A DNA stretch of 64,000 nucleotides from Petroclostridium sp. X23 (GCF_030013905.1 NZ_CP124862.1:1177051-1241050), one strand, 5' to 3'; shown: positions 1-7,926, counted from the first letter of the stretch. The notes: a model not told the origin generated them from the sequence alone. Numbers and translations are program-made.

Positions 1-62
1 TCATAAAATTGCATAGCCAGTATTCTGTAATTTTTGGCACGATTAATAATTGTTTTGTTCAT
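1..62 (-). CDS. 5' end of an unidentified protein, cut by the window edge
   Basis: An ATG on the minus strand at 62 opens a frame that runs off the left edge. The first residues read MNKTIINRAKNYRILAMQFY. A good ribosome binding site (AAAGGTG, 6 nt before the ATG) supports the start. The gene is divergent from the UPP-synthase-like gene at 215. Twenty codons are too few to assign a family. Confidence 0.5.
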   Translation of the reverse strand, partial: MNKTIINRAKNYRILAMQFY

Positions 63-214
63 ATTTTTCACCTTTATGTTTTTATCCTTTTGATATTATG
101 ATACTAGATCATAGAATATTAATTCAAGTCATTCATATGATTTTATTAAAATCTCAAGTATATCCCAAAAGGTTTATGTTAATACTTCTTAGTAAAACTA
201 GAGGAGGGACTAAA

Positions 215-871
215 ATGCGTATACCAAAACATATAGCAATCATTCCCGATGGCAACAGACGTTGGGCTCAAGAACGCGGATTATCTAAAGAACAAGGATA
301 TGATCAAGGCTTAAACCCCGGTTTGAGGCTATACCGTCTATGTAAACAAGTAGGTATAAAAGAAATTACTTTCTATGGATTTACCCAAGATAATACTAAA
401 AGACCTCCGGTGCAAGTGCAAGCATTTCAAAAAGCATGCGTAGATGCGGTACAACTGTTAGCTCAAGAAGAAGATGCAAACCTATTGGTAATTGGAAATA
501 CCCAATCACCCTTATTTCCAAAACAGCTGCTGCAATATACACAGCGTACAAAAATGGGTAAAGGAATTATAAAGATTAATTTCCTTGTAAACTACGGATG
601 GGAATGGGATTTAAATTTTCTTAAAAAGATAACTTCAGATAATATCCGAACTGTAGGTCAGGTACATGAACATTTGTTTTCTTCCGACATCTCAAGGATT
701 GATTTAATCATACGTTGGGGCGGCCGTAGAAGATTAAGCGGATTACTTCCTGTGCAGTCGGTCTATGCAGATTTTTATGTAGTAGACGATTATTGGCCGG
801 ATTATAAAGATCAACACTTACATGATGCGCTTGCATGGTATCAACAGCAAGACATCACTTTAGGGGGTTGA
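215..871 (+). CDS. Divergent undecaprenyl diphosphate synthase family protein
   Basis: A 218-residue protein of the cis-prenyltransferase (UppS) fold. The start at 215 follows GAGGAGGG at 201; the frame is open upstream but has no ribosome site there. The N-terminal IAIIPDGNRRWA (Asp12) matches the diphosphate-binding loop, and WPDY near residue 194 matches the family C-terminal motif. Other hallmark positions differ. The usual RTSGE-RLS block reads RWGGRRRLS, so the Mg-binding Glu is Arg171; the ENW-RP block reads DNTKRP; the usual GH is GY. It is probably a second, specialised paralogue, since a canonical UppS would keep these residues. Membership of the superfamily is fairly secure, but the substrate is unknown and loss of activity is possible. 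Confidence 0.75.
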   Translation: MRIPKHIAIIPDGNRRWAQERGLSKEQGYDQGLNPGLRLYRLCKQVGIKEITFYGFTQDNTKRPPVQVQAFQKACVDAVQLLAQEEDANLLVIGNTQSPLFPKQLLQYTQRTKMGKGIIKINFLVNYGWEWDLNFLKKITSDNIRTVGQVHEHLFSSDISRIDLIIRWGGRRRLSGLLPVQSVYADFYVVDDYWPDYKDQHLHDALAWYQQQDITLGG

Positions 872-970
872 TCTATCTCCGTCTTTAGCTGCAACACATA
901 ATCCTGTGACTAATACACCTACTGTACCTCCTACAAAAACGCCTGCAAGAAATATTAAAGTCCAATGCAT
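860..970 (-). CDS. 36-residue single-pass membrane protein (DUF3789-like)
   Basis: A short minus-strand frame encoding 36 residues: MHWTLIFLAGVFVGGTVGVL, then VTGLC and a short charged tail. A strong GGAGGT site lies about 6 nt before the ATG. The helix of small and aliphatic residues with Gly spacing, followed by C and K/D/R residues, resembles the DUF3789 class of tiny membrane proteins. Its last codons overlap the end of the convergent UppS-like gene by 12 bp. The function is unknown and the family assignment is tentative. Confidence 0.6.
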   Translation of the reverse strand: MHWTLIFLAGVFVGGTVGVLVTGLCVAAKDGDRSTP

Positions 971-1100
971 TTTCCTACCTCCATATATAGTTCTATACTT
1001 GCTTTCTAATAATAATATGCACAATTAAGTTGTTTTTTATAGATGGTTTTTTTCCTCACCCATTCTCCTTAAAACGATTTTCTTATCAATTGTATGAAAA

Positions 1101-1134
1101 ATGTCATTGAAATGTCACAAAAAACTGATATGAT
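1101..1134 (+). promoter_or_regulatory. Probable autoregulated promoter of the two-component system
   Basis: Two ATGTCA hexamers at 1101 and 1112 are exactly 11 bp apart, with a related TTGTAT one turn upstream at 1090. A -10-like TATGAT follows at 1129. Direct repeats with an 11-bp period overlapping the -35 region are the usual binding pattern of OmpR-family regulators, so the regulator encoded at 2975 may bind here. This is inferred from spacing only. Confidence 0.45.
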
Positions 1135-1162
1135 ATTTATAAAACATACGGGGGTTATACTC

Positions 1163-2662
1163 ATGATGAAAGCAAGACTATCTACTTTCCAGTTGTTTTT
1201 CTGTTTATTTCTTATTAATTCAGTGCTGGTTGTATTAATCATCTGGAGCTTTTTTACTTTTATTTCACCCAGCTATTATATGCATAAAGTAACTTCTTCT
1301 CTCACCCACGATAGTACAGTCCATGAAACTTTTTTTGATACGAACGGACTTCAAGATTATCTGGAATATGTAAATATTTATGAACCTGATACAGGTAACC
1401 GTATTATTTTATATGATCAGAATACCAATAGTATTCCTTATCCTCAGATTGTTCGTGGTCCAGGCATGGGAATGGGACAGCATGGTTCCTTATCTCCTAT
1501 GGAAATCACCGATTTGATCAATACCGTAACCAATAAAGTTAAACATGCTAATAACGTATTTCGCTATACCAGCCGCCGGACAAACATAGACACACTGGTG
1601 GTATTTCAACAATGGGACAACGGAATCATTTGGATAGCCCAATCAGCACTACAACCCATTAATAGAGCAATAAGTATTTTTCAAACCCTTTTTCTGTGGT
1701 TTGCACTCTTAGGCATTGCGGTCTCTGCAGCATTGTCATGGCTAATATCCAATAAAATTACTAAAAATGTATCAAAAATTAACCAAAAGGTCATGAACAT
1801 TGCATCCTTATCATTTGACCATTCAAAAAAGATCTCTGTCGGATTCTCAAAAGAACTCGAGAATACAGGGATTACATTAAATCTGGTTGCGGATAAATTA
1901 AAAACCAATATGGCTGCTTTGAAGGATACAAATGTAAGACTAAAGCAGGAATTGGATAAAGAAAAGCAATTAGATACTATCAGAAAACAGTTTGTTACCG
2001 ATGTATCCCATGACCTAAAGACTCCCATCAGTATTATCCAAGGTTACTGTGAAGGACTGCTGGATGAAATAGCCGATGATCCTGCCGAATACATTACTGC
2101 GATCCGTGATGAAGCATTTCATATGAAAAACCTGGTTGATTCCCTTCTGGAACTGGCAAAGCTGGAATCAGAACAGACCTATATAAAACAGGAGAAAGTT
2201 AATATAACATTACTCATTGAAGAAATTGAAAAAAGGTTTACCGCTTATGCAAAAAACCATAATAGGACTGTGAACTTTAATATCACTAAAGAGTGTCTAT
2301 GGTGCATTGGCGCCCCTATAAAGTTGAAGCAAGTTTTTGAAAATCTTCTCAAAAACAGTGTCGCTCATGGCAATGAAAACGGAGAAATATCAGTACAGTT
2401 GAAAAAAGAGAAAGAAATTGTTTTTTCGGTATATAATGATGCTTCTGCCATTCCGGAGCAAGAAATCCCGTTAATCTTCGAAAGATTTTATAAACTGGAC
2501 CGCTCTAGAAATAGGAAAACCGGAGGTACCGGACTCGGATTATCCATCGTTAAAAGCATTGTCCTTAAACATGGCGGAAACGTAGGGGTAGTTAATGAAA
2601 AAAACGGCGTCCGTTTTTGGGTCACCCTCCCCTTACTGCCACAACAAAATGAATCTATATGA
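1163..2662 (+). CDS. Membrane sensor histidine kinase, VanS/PhoR-like
   Basis: Start taken at the MMKARL methionine (1163) after a GGGGG ribosome site; the frame is open 23 codons further upstream. The protein has 499 residues: TM1 about 10-34, an extracellular sensor of about 135 residues, TM2 about 173-196, a HAMP-like linker, then HisKA with VSHDLKTP (phosphoacceptor His283). The HATPase domain has its N box at ENLLKNS (about 393) and a G2 box TGGTGLGLS (about 453). The G1 box is NDASAIP rather than DxGxG, as in many VanS-type kinases. The cognate regulator follows at 2975, separated by a repeat-filled gap, and may have been in direct tandem before repeat insertion. The signal sensed is unknown. 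Confidence 0.9.
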   Translation: MMKARLSTFQLFFCLFLINSVLVVLIIWSFFTFISPSYYMHKVTSSLTHDSTVHETFFDTNGLQDYLEYVNIYEPDTGNRIILYDQNTNSIPYPQIVRGPGMGMGQHGSLSPMEITDLINTVTNKVKHANNVFRYTSRRTNIDTLVVFQQWDNGIIWIAQSALQPINRAISIFQTLFLWFALLGIAVSAALSWLISNKITKNVSKINQKVMNIASLSFDHSKKISVGFSKELENTGITLNLVADKLKTNMAALKDTNVRLKQELDKEKQLDTIRKQFVTDVSHDLKTPISIIQGYCEGLLDEIADDPAEYITAIRDEAFHMKNLVDSLLELAKLESEQTYIKQEKVNITLLIEEIEKRFTAYAKNHNRTVNFNITKECLWCIGAPIKLKQVFENLLKNSVAHGNENGEISVQLKKEKEIVFSVYNDASAIPEQEIPLIFERFYKLDRSRNRKTGGTGLGLSIVKSIVLKHGGNVGVVNEKNGVRFWVTLPLLPQQNESI

Positions 2663-2689
2663 TTTGGTACACCAAGTTATATAGGGGGA

Positions 2690-2820
2690 TGTAAAAAAGT
2701 GCTTAATCGTTCGAAAATCTGACACGGGGACAGGGCCGCAGTCCGGCCAAAAACCAGGCCTGACAGCAGACCAGTCCCCATGTCCGATTTTCTCTATGTG
2801 CTGAATTCGACTTTTTCACA
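2690..2820. repeat. MITE/REP-like palindromic element, copy 1
   Basis: A roughly 131-bp element with imperfect terminal inverted repeats (TGTAAAAAAGTG at the left; its counterpart ending TTTTTCACA at the right) enclosing a long hairpin. The inner arms start at 2713 (GAAAATCTGACACGGGGA) and end at 2792. Its 50-bp core, 2730-2779, is identical to 42427-42476. No reading frame is present, so it is non-autonomous. The GGGGACAGG/CCTGTCCCC style recalls elements mobilised by RAYT (Y1) transposases, which are not encoded in this window. Confidence 0.75.
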
Positions 2821-2834
2821 ACCACCTATATACC

Positions 2835-2866
2835 GTAGGGGTGGACGACTCTGTCCACCCGCAAAT
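2835..2866. repeat. 32-bp hairpin repeat (family B), copy 1
   Basis: Reads GTAGGGGTGGACGACTCTGT followed by CCACCCGCAAAT. GGGTGGAC pairs with GTCCACCC through a short loop. An exact inverted copy lies at 61364-61395, and a partial copy at 3723-3742. It sits between the kinase and regulator genes. Confidence 0.75.
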
Positions 2867-2974
2867 ACAATATAATGACAACAAAAATACTTAGATATAT
2901 TTTAGTGGGAAGGTTTTCACCTCACTGTTCACTCCCCACTCCCCACTAGATTAACACAATAAAGGAGAATATAT

Positions 2975-3658
2975 ATGCCTATTAAAATTCTTATCGTTGA
3001 AGATGAACCTAAATTAAGAAAGCTTATGAGAGACTATTTTAGTAAGGAAGGTTTTTCTTCTATAGAATCGGACAATGGAAAAGATGCGTTGGAGAAATTC
3101 GAAAACCTTCAGCCTGACATCATCATTCTGGATATCATGCTCCCTGAACTGGACGGCTGGACGGTAATGAAGAGAATCCGGGATACCAGTAATATTCCCG
3201 TCATCATGCTTACTGCACGAAGTGAAGAAGAAGATAAGCTTTTCGGGTATGAGCTTGGAGCTGATGACTATATTACCAAACCATTTAGTCTGAAAGTTCT
3301 GATAGCGAAAGTGAAAGCATTATTAAAACGTTCGGGGAAAATAAAAATCGAAGAAAACGCTATCTCTATTGATGCGCTTAAATTGGATCTTGCAAGCCAT
3401 CGTGCTTTGCTTAACGGCAAAGACCTGGAATTATCCCCTAAAGAATACGATTTGCTTTCTTTATTAATCCAAAATAAAGAAACTGCTTTTTCCCGTGACG
3501 AACTATTAAACAAAGTTTGGGGATACGATTACTTTGGTGATGCCAGAACAGTAGATACCACTGTAAAAAGATTGAGAAGCAAACTGGAGGACTACAGCCA
3601 TATGATCGAAACCGTCCGTGGATACGGGTATAGACTTTCCAATAGAAAAAAAGATTAA
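2975..3658 (+). CDS. OmpR/PhoB-family response regulator
   Basis: A 227-residue regulator. The receiver domain (1-120) has acidic pocket E9/D10/E11, phosphoacceptor Asp53 in ILDIMLPELD, Thr80 and Lys102. The winged-helix Trans_reg_C domain (about 125-225) ends VRGYGYRL, typical of OmpR-type DNA binders. The ribosome site is AAAGGAG, 8 nt before the ATG. It follows the histidine kinase at 1163 and is its likely partner. Several possible PhoP boxes occur in this window, but nothing here shows that this regulator is PhoP; a VanR-like role is equally possible. Confidence 0.93.
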   Translation: MPIKILIVEDEPKLRKLMRDYFSKEGFSSIESDNGKDALEKFENLQPDIIILDIMLPELDGWTVMKRIRDTSNIPVIMLTARSEEEDKLFGYELGADDYITKPFSLKVLIAKVKALLKRSGKIKIEENAISIDALKLDLASHRALLNGKDLELSPKEYDLLSLLIQNKETAFSRDELLNKVWGYDYFGDARTVDTTVKRLRSKLEDYSHMIETVRGYGYRLSNRKKD

Positions 3659-3722
3659 ACATATATTTCATGTAACCTTGAGCCTATTGTAAATGTATAA
3701 CTTAAATATCATGCGTATTCTT

Positions 3723-3895
3723 GTAGGCGCGGACGACTCTGCAATGTGGCCAACTTAAGATACCGATATTTACATACTTGAAGTTATCGGAACGGCACGG
3801 GGGCCATTCCCTACAAAATCACTTGATCTTTTTATAAATTGATATAAACTGTACTCCATAATTCGTAGGGAACGCCCCCTGTGGCGTTCCGTTTT
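3723..3895. repeat. Cluster of short palindromic repeats (family B fragment and two family C hairpins)
   Basis: The gap 3659-3970 holds no gene. It contains a family B fragment (3723-3742, GTAGGCGCGGACGACTCTGC) and two family C hairpins in opposite orientation at 3788-3818 and 3864-3895. Family C has the form GTAGGGAACG..., a short GC-rich loop, then CGTTCCG. A third copy lies at 53630-53654. The two converging copies could fold together, and they end the regulator transcript region on one side and the vanW gene on the other. Confidence 0.65.
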
Positions 3896-3970
3896 AGATG
3901 ATATTAGTTTATTTAACAGTATAATGATCTGTAAAATTTGTTATGTCAAATAGATATAAAGTGCTATATC

Positions 3971-4651
3971 TCATTGTGCTCTTGTGATTGAAGTAACCAT
4001 TTTATCGCCCTCTATATATGCATGTAATTTTACGGGAAAATCTCTCGTATTCTTAAACTTCAAATCTTGCTCACCGTAAACGATGGCCGCATCTCTTCCC
4101 AGCGGCAAATAATGAACATCTTTGGAATGAGAATGCCGCTCTACGATTTCCATTCCTGCTTTTTCAGCAGCATTAAACATAGTACTGCTTATCTGGCATA
4201 TTCCGCCGCCTTCTTCATACCCTCTTTTCCCTTTTATAAGAACAATCGCTTTTTTAAATCCCCTTTCCGGTAACCTTTGCCCCACTACTTCATTAAATGA
4301 AAAAACTTGTCCCGGTTGTAAAACAAATCCATCTATTTTTTCCGAAGCCAATGTAATATTGTGCAGCCTGGATTTACTCTGATCCAATAAGGTGGTTTGA
4401 AAATATCCTATTGCCTCATCAACCGCAACAGAGGGCTCCGGATTGGGGGCAGGTGTCGTCATTGGCGTCTGTATATAGTTAATCTCATTGTCAATATTTT
4501 CATCTGTCAAAGGCTTTTGACTCCCGGATGGCGGTTTTGAGTAAGACTCAGGTTGTGGTGTTGGTGCATTATTCGTTTTACATGCTGTAACACAAAAAAT
4601 AATGAGCAATATACTCAATAAACATGCTTTAATCTTATTTCTCTTAAACAT
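3971..4651 (-). CDS. VanW-domain lipoprotein
   Basis: A 226-residue protein. The start at 4651 (MFKRNK) follows GGAGTGG; the frame continues upstream without a ribosome site. A lipoprotein signal ends in VTAC, so Cys24 would be lipidated and the protein exported and membrane-anchored. A proline-rich linker (about 25-75) leads to a VanW domain with GQVFSFNEVVG, EEGGGICQISSTMFNAA, HSHSKDVHYLP and the closing KNTRDFPVKLHAYIEG. VanW proteins lie in some vancomycin-resistance clusters, but most clostridial copies have an unknown, probably cell-wall, role. There is no van cluster here. Confidence 0.88.
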   Translation of the reverse strand: MFKRNKIKACLLSILLIIFCVTACKTNNAPTPQPESYSKPPSGSQKPLTDENIDNEINYIQTPMTTPAPNPEPSVAVDEAIGYFQTTLLDQSKSRLHNITLASEKIDGFVLQPGQVFSFNEVVGQRLPERGFKKAIVLIKGKRGYEEGGGICQISSTMFNAAEKAGMEIVERHSHSKDVHYLPLGRDAAIVYGEQDLKFKNTRDFPVKLHAYIEGDKMVTSITRAQ

Positions 4652-4745
4652 TGAATGACCACTCCATCTGTGTTTGATTTTGCAAAATAACACCTATCCT
4701 TATTATTTTACATAAAAAATAATTCATCCAATGAAATAATTTCAA

Positions 4746-6407
4746 TTAATAATAATCCACAGCAAATTGAACTGCTTCTTCAATTCTATTAAAAAAGTAT
4801 TGTTCACCGATAATATCATATACATCGGCTTTTTTAAGAACATTAAGCGGCTGTTGATTGATTCCGGATATAAGAATTAAGATTTTTTTATGCTTACAAG
4901 TATGAATCATTCTTTTAAACGCATGCAGCGCCGTTGCATCCATAGACGGTACATTTCTCATTCTGATAATTAAAATTTTTGTTTTATGCCCTAATTCTCC
5001 TGCAGCCTCCAAAAACTTATCTGCCGCGCCAAAAAAGAATGGTCCGTTTATTTCATAAATCTGAACACCTTCCGGTGTCTGAACTTTTTTACTTTCTTCT
5101 TCATAACTGCAAGCAGCTTCATCATCTTCCTCGGAAGCGTCCATCTTCATTACATTTACATTTGATACATCCGCCATACGCTTCATAAACAAAAGTGCTG
5201 CCAATACCATCCCGATTTCAATGGCTTTAACAAGGTCAATCAGTATTGTAATAAAGAACGTAACAAGTAATACGGTAATATCGCTTTTTGGTGATTTAAA
5301 AAGCTCTTTAAACTCTCTCCATTCGCTCATATTATAGGCTACAACAATAAGAACAGCCGCTAAAGACGTCAATGGAATCATTTTTGCCAATGGCATAAAT
5401 ATAACCATAATCAATAATAGCGTGACAGCGTGAACCATGCCCGCAACAGGCGTTCTCCCGCCATTTTTGATATTTGCCACCGTTCTCGCTATTGCACCTG
5501 TTGCCGGGATGCCTCCAAATAATGCTGAACCCATATTTGCAATCCCTTGCGCAACCAGTTCCATGTTTGACCGGTGTTTGCCACCAATCATACCGTCCGA
5601 AACCACTGCGGAAAGTAGAGATTCTATCGATCCCAATATGGCAATTGTAAACGCCGGCGCAATTAATAGCGATACTTGTTCCATACTGATATTAGGGAAT
5701 TGTATTGCCGGAAGCGCAGAAGATAATTGCCCGAATTTTGTTCCAATGGTTGCTACTTCCAAATTCAATAGCTTTACAAGAATAGATGTTACGATTAATG
5801 CAATCAACGCACCGGGTATTTTTCTGTTGATTCTGGGCCATAAAATGATAATCATTAATGCCACTATTCCGATAATTGTTGTTTGTATACTGATAGTATT
5901 AAAGGATTGAAAGTAAACTTTCCATTTATCTATGAATTCTGCGGGTACCTCCCCACTTTTTAATCCGAAAAAATCTTTTATTTGCGATGAAAAAATAACT
6001 ACGGCGATCCCGCTGGTGAAACCTGTTGTAATTGGATAGGGTATAAACTTAATGATGCTGCCTAACTTTAAAACACCCATTAAAATCATGATTATTCCCG
6101 CAAGAAATGTTGCAATAATCAATCCATCTATACCAAACCGTACCACGATACTGTAAACAATCACCATAAACGCACCGGTTGGACCGCCAATCTGCACACG
6201 GCTCCCACCAAGCATCGATATCAGAAAGCCTGCTATAATGGCAGTATGCAGTCCCTTTTCAGGCGAAACACCTGAAGCAATCGCCAGTGCGATAGATAAA
6301 GGCAGTGCGATAATCGCGACAATGATCCCGGCGGTAATGTCCTTTAAAAATTGTTTTTTAGTATAATTTTTCATCGTTGTAAGTAATTTTGGTCTTAGCC
6401 TTTGCAA
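4746..6407 (-). CDS. SulP-family anion transporter with STAS domain
   Basis: A 553-residue permease. The N-terminal half has about ten or more hydrophobic segments with SulP signatures (GLHTAIIAGFLISMLGGSRVQIGGPTG split over residues 50-80; PATGAIARTVANI near 300). The C-terminal STAS domain (about 440-550) contains VPSMDATALHAF. The family exchanges or symports sulfate, bicarbonate or other anions; the substrate cannot be read from sequence. The start is probably TTG at 6407, which has an AAGGGGC ribosome site; ATG at 6374 is in frame but lacks one. The gene stands alone. Confidence 0.9.
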   Translation of the reverse strand: MQRLRPKLLTTMKNYTKKQFLKDITAGIIVAIIALPLSIALAIASGVSPEKGLHTAIIAGFLISMLGGSRVQIGGPTGAFMVIVYSIVVRFGIDGLIIATFLAGIIMILMGVLKLGSIIKFIPYPITTGFTSGIAVVIFSSQIKDFFGLKSGEVPAEFIDKWKVYFQSFNTISIQTTIIGIVALMIIILWPRINRKIPGALIALIVTSILVKLLNLEVATIGTKFGQLSSALPAIQFPNISMEQVSLLIAPAFTIAILGSIESLLSAVVSDGMIGGKHRSNMELVAQGIANMGSALFGGIPATGAIARTVANIKNGGRTPVAGMVHAVTLLLIMVIFMPLAKMIPLTSLAAVLIVVAYNMSEWREFKELFKSPKSDITVLLVTFFITILIDLVKAIEIGMVLAALLFMKRMADVSNVNVMKMDASEEDDEAACSYEEESKKVQTPEGVQIYEINGPFFFGAADKFLEAAGELGHKTKILIIRMRNVPSMDATALHAFKRMIHTCKHKKILILISGINQQPLNVLKKADVYDIIGEQYFFNRIEEAVQFAVDYY

Positions 6408-6563
6408 CTTGAGCCCCTTCTTTCGTATCTACAATATATTTGCACAACTCTTATAGTTTACTCCTGTGCTTTTTCAAAATCAATATGTTTGATTTGTTTA
6501 TTTATAGGTACAATATATGTTTGATTTTCTTTCTGATCATGCATATGAAATCAAATACAAGTA

Positions 6564-6591
6564 ACACCTTTATTACTTAATGCATACTATA
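6564..6591 (+). promoter_or_regulatory. Possible sporulation sigma-K promoter
   Basis: CATACTATA at 6583 fits the sigma-K -10 form CATANNNTA, with AC dinucleotides at 6564 and 6566 giving 17- or 15-nt spacers (the usual value is about 16). It lies about 30 bp before the 40-residue hydrophobic protein at 6622. The match is suggestive only, because AT-rich DNA makes such matches easily. Confidence 0.35.
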
Positions 6592-6621
6592 TATTACCAT
6601 CAAACATTAGGAGGTTTAAAC

Positions 6622-6744
6622 ATGGGTTTTTTAGGAAATTTCTTTAACGGCGACGATGAAATTTTATTTTTCATCATTTTATTCTTATTATTATTCTTCA
6701 ATGGCAGAGGATTTGGATCTTACGGATGTGCTGACAAGAAATAA
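6622..6744 (+). CDS. 40-residue hydrophobic protein, possibly sporulation-related
   Basis: The ATG at 6622 follows a strong AGGAGG site. The sequence begins MGFLGNFFNGDDEILFFIIL, continues with a Leu/Phe-rich membrane segment, then NGRGFGSYGCADKK. Very short proteins with a Gly/Asn/Asp head and a Leu/Phe-rich helix are common in spore-forming Firmicutes. A perfect 22-bp hairpin follows immediately. The possible sigma-K promoter upstream would fit mother-cell expression, but that is inference. Confidence 0.65.
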   Translation: MGFLGNFFNGDDEILFFIILFLLLFFNGRGFGSYGCADKK

Positions 6745-6747
6745 TAA

Positions 6748-6804
6748 TAGAACAATAAAAGGAAGATAGTGCTGTCATATGCCTATCTTCCTTTTATTGT
6801 TCTA
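6748..6804. terminator. Bidirectional intrinsic terminator
   Basis: A perfect 22-bp stem (6748-6769 with 6783-6804) and a 13-nt loop, with A/T-rich flanks on both sides. It separates the convergent genes at 6622 (+) and 6824 (-). Confidence 0.85.
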
Positions 6805-6823
6805 CTATTCTTTTAACGCTGCA

Positions 6824-7033
6824 TCAACTGTAGAACGGCCCTGCACGCCGGTCGGATTTTTCTTCCAATATTCCAAAAAGCTGCGCTAACTCTTCTATCG
6901 TTAGTGTACTATTTGGCGATTCTTTTGAATATTCTTTTAAATGACAAGCAATATGTTTAATACTATCATGCAAATCATAATTGTTGCGTTTATCATTGTT
7001 TACAATATTTATCAGATTATTCATTGTATACAT
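6824..7033 (-). CDS. Small hypothetical protein (69 residues)
   Basis: The start at 7033 follows GGAGGGAAGCT. The protein is soluble and charged, with a probable helical body (DLHDSIKHIACHLKEY) and a second segment STLTIEELAQLFGILEE that looks like a short helix-turn. No known domain is recognised. It lies in a group of small genes between 6.6 and 7.9 kb. Confidence 0.6.
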   Translation of the reverse strand: MYTMNNLINIVNNDKRNNYDLHDSIKHIACHLKEYSKESPNSTLTIEELAQLFGILEEKSDRRAGPFYS

Positions 7034-7095
7034 AGCTTCCCTCCTATATAATATATTGTAAGCAATTTATTTTAAAATATGAGAGGTGTTCATAC

Positions 7096-7248
7096 ATGGC
7101 CGGTTATATCATTGCAATCATCATCGCATTCATCGTATTCGGCATGATTTCCAAATTACTTAAATTCGCCCTTAAAATAGCAGTCTTTATAGGCGTAATG
7201 ATCTTTGCTGTTGTATTTCTGAAAAGTTTTGCCCCTATGTTATTTTAA
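7096..7248 (+). CDS. 50-residue membrane protein
   Basis: The ATG at 7096 is preceded by GAGAGGTG. Almost the whole protein is hydrophobic: MAGYIIAIIIAFIVFGMISK, then a short basic stretch (KLLKFALKI), then a second hydrophobic helix ending APMLF. That gives one long or two short membrane helices with Lys residues between. It is divergent from the 6824 gene and ends at a strong hairpin. The function is unknown. Confidence 0.6.
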   Translation: MAGYIIAIIIAFIVFGMISKLLKFALKIAVFIGVMIFAVVFLKSFAPMLF

Positions 7249-7254
7249 ATAAAA

Positions 7255-7289
7255 ATGACAGCCGCAAAATCTGTTCCCGCGGCTGTCAT
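7255..7289. terminator. Intrinsic terminator between convergent genes
   Basis: An 11-bp perfect stem (ATGACAGCCGC/GCGGCTGTCAT). On the minus strand it is followed by TTTTTATTT, so it ends the 7306 gene; it probably also ends the 7096 gene. Confidence 0.8.
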
Positions 7290-7305
7290 CGCTATTTACA
7301 AAAAT

Positions 7306-7539
7306 CTATCCTCTTATCAAGTAATCCAACAATCTTTGAGTATCTTCAGGCTCGTAAGCAATAATTTCAATTTCATCAATCTTAGCCTCCGAAAACATCT
7401 TAGTAAGCATGATATATTGACATAGCTTGGATTTTAAGTTCAGTCTATCTCCTTCTGACGTGACAAGCTCTACTTTTCCTTTACAATGTTCCAAAACATC
7501 GAAAAATTGATTAACATTAGAAATATTTTTAATCTTCAA
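7306..7539 (-). CDS. Small conserved clostridial protein of unknown function
   Basis: A 77-residue protein with a TTG start at 7539, 8 nt after AAGGGGTG. It begins KIKNISNVNQFFDVLEHCKG and includes GDRLNLKSKLCQYIML and an acidic end (EPEDTQRLLDYL). From memory, close relatives in Lachnospiraceae and Clostridium carry the misleading name 'polyA polymerase', although the protein has no nucleotidyltransferase motif and is far too short. Charge pattern and length suggest a compact alpha/beta protein. The function is unknown. Confidence 0.75.
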   Translation of the reverse strand: MKIKNISNVNQFFDVLEHCKGKVELVTSEGDRLNLKSKLCQYIMLTKMFSEAKIDEIEIIAYEPEDTQRLLDYLIRG

Positions 7540-7608
7540 CTACAATACACCCCTTCAACGTTATATTAAAATCATATTATCACAATATTTGTAATATGTA
7601 TATCAAAA

Positions 7609-7926
7609 TTATGCCATATCCAAAGAATTTATTTTCCTTTCGGTTTTATTCATTTTTGAGCTTTCGTTATAGTCCTTCCCCTCAACAATTCGTGATTCTA
7701 TTTTTGTTGCTTCCATTATTTTTTCCATGATAATCTTCTTAACGGTGCTATCATCTTCCGACAAACCAAAAGTTCCTTTAATATCCTTGAGTACATTCCC
7801 ATGGTCTAGCTCAGCCAAATCAACGTCCATACACTTTTCTTCAGAACATAACCTAAAAACACCTTTGTACTCATAAAAATCTTCAGTAATACTTAAATTC
7901 ACTACTTTTAATTCCGAACACAGCAT
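7609..7926 (-). CDS. Hypothetical protein (105 residues)
   Basis: Starts at 7926 after AAGGAGG (spacing 7). It is a soluble, acidic protein. The N-terminal half reads like a beta-sheet domain (KVVNLSITEDFYEYKGVF), and the C-terminal half is charged and helical. No family is recognised. It lies upstream of the 7306 gene on the same strand (69-bp gap), so co-transcription is possible. Confidence 0.65.
   Translation of the reverse strand: MLCSELKVVNLSITEDFYEYKGVFRLCSEEKCMDVDLAELDHGNVLKDIKGTFGLSEDDSTVKKIIMEKIMEATKIESRIVEGKDYNESSKMNKTERKINSLDMA

Noticed and set aside
3971..4651. Vancomycin resistance determinant
   Set aside because: Only the VanW domain is present; no vanH, vanA/B ligase or vanX-type genes lie near. 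VanW proteins are common in non-resistant Clostridia.
5437..5910. 157-residue plus-strand protein opposite the SulP gene
   Set aside because: Antisense shadow of membrane segments, with no ribosome site.
7306..7539. Poly(A) polymerase
   Set aside because: The name is sometimes attached to relatives, but 77 residues without nucleotidyltransferase motifs cannot be such an enzyme.
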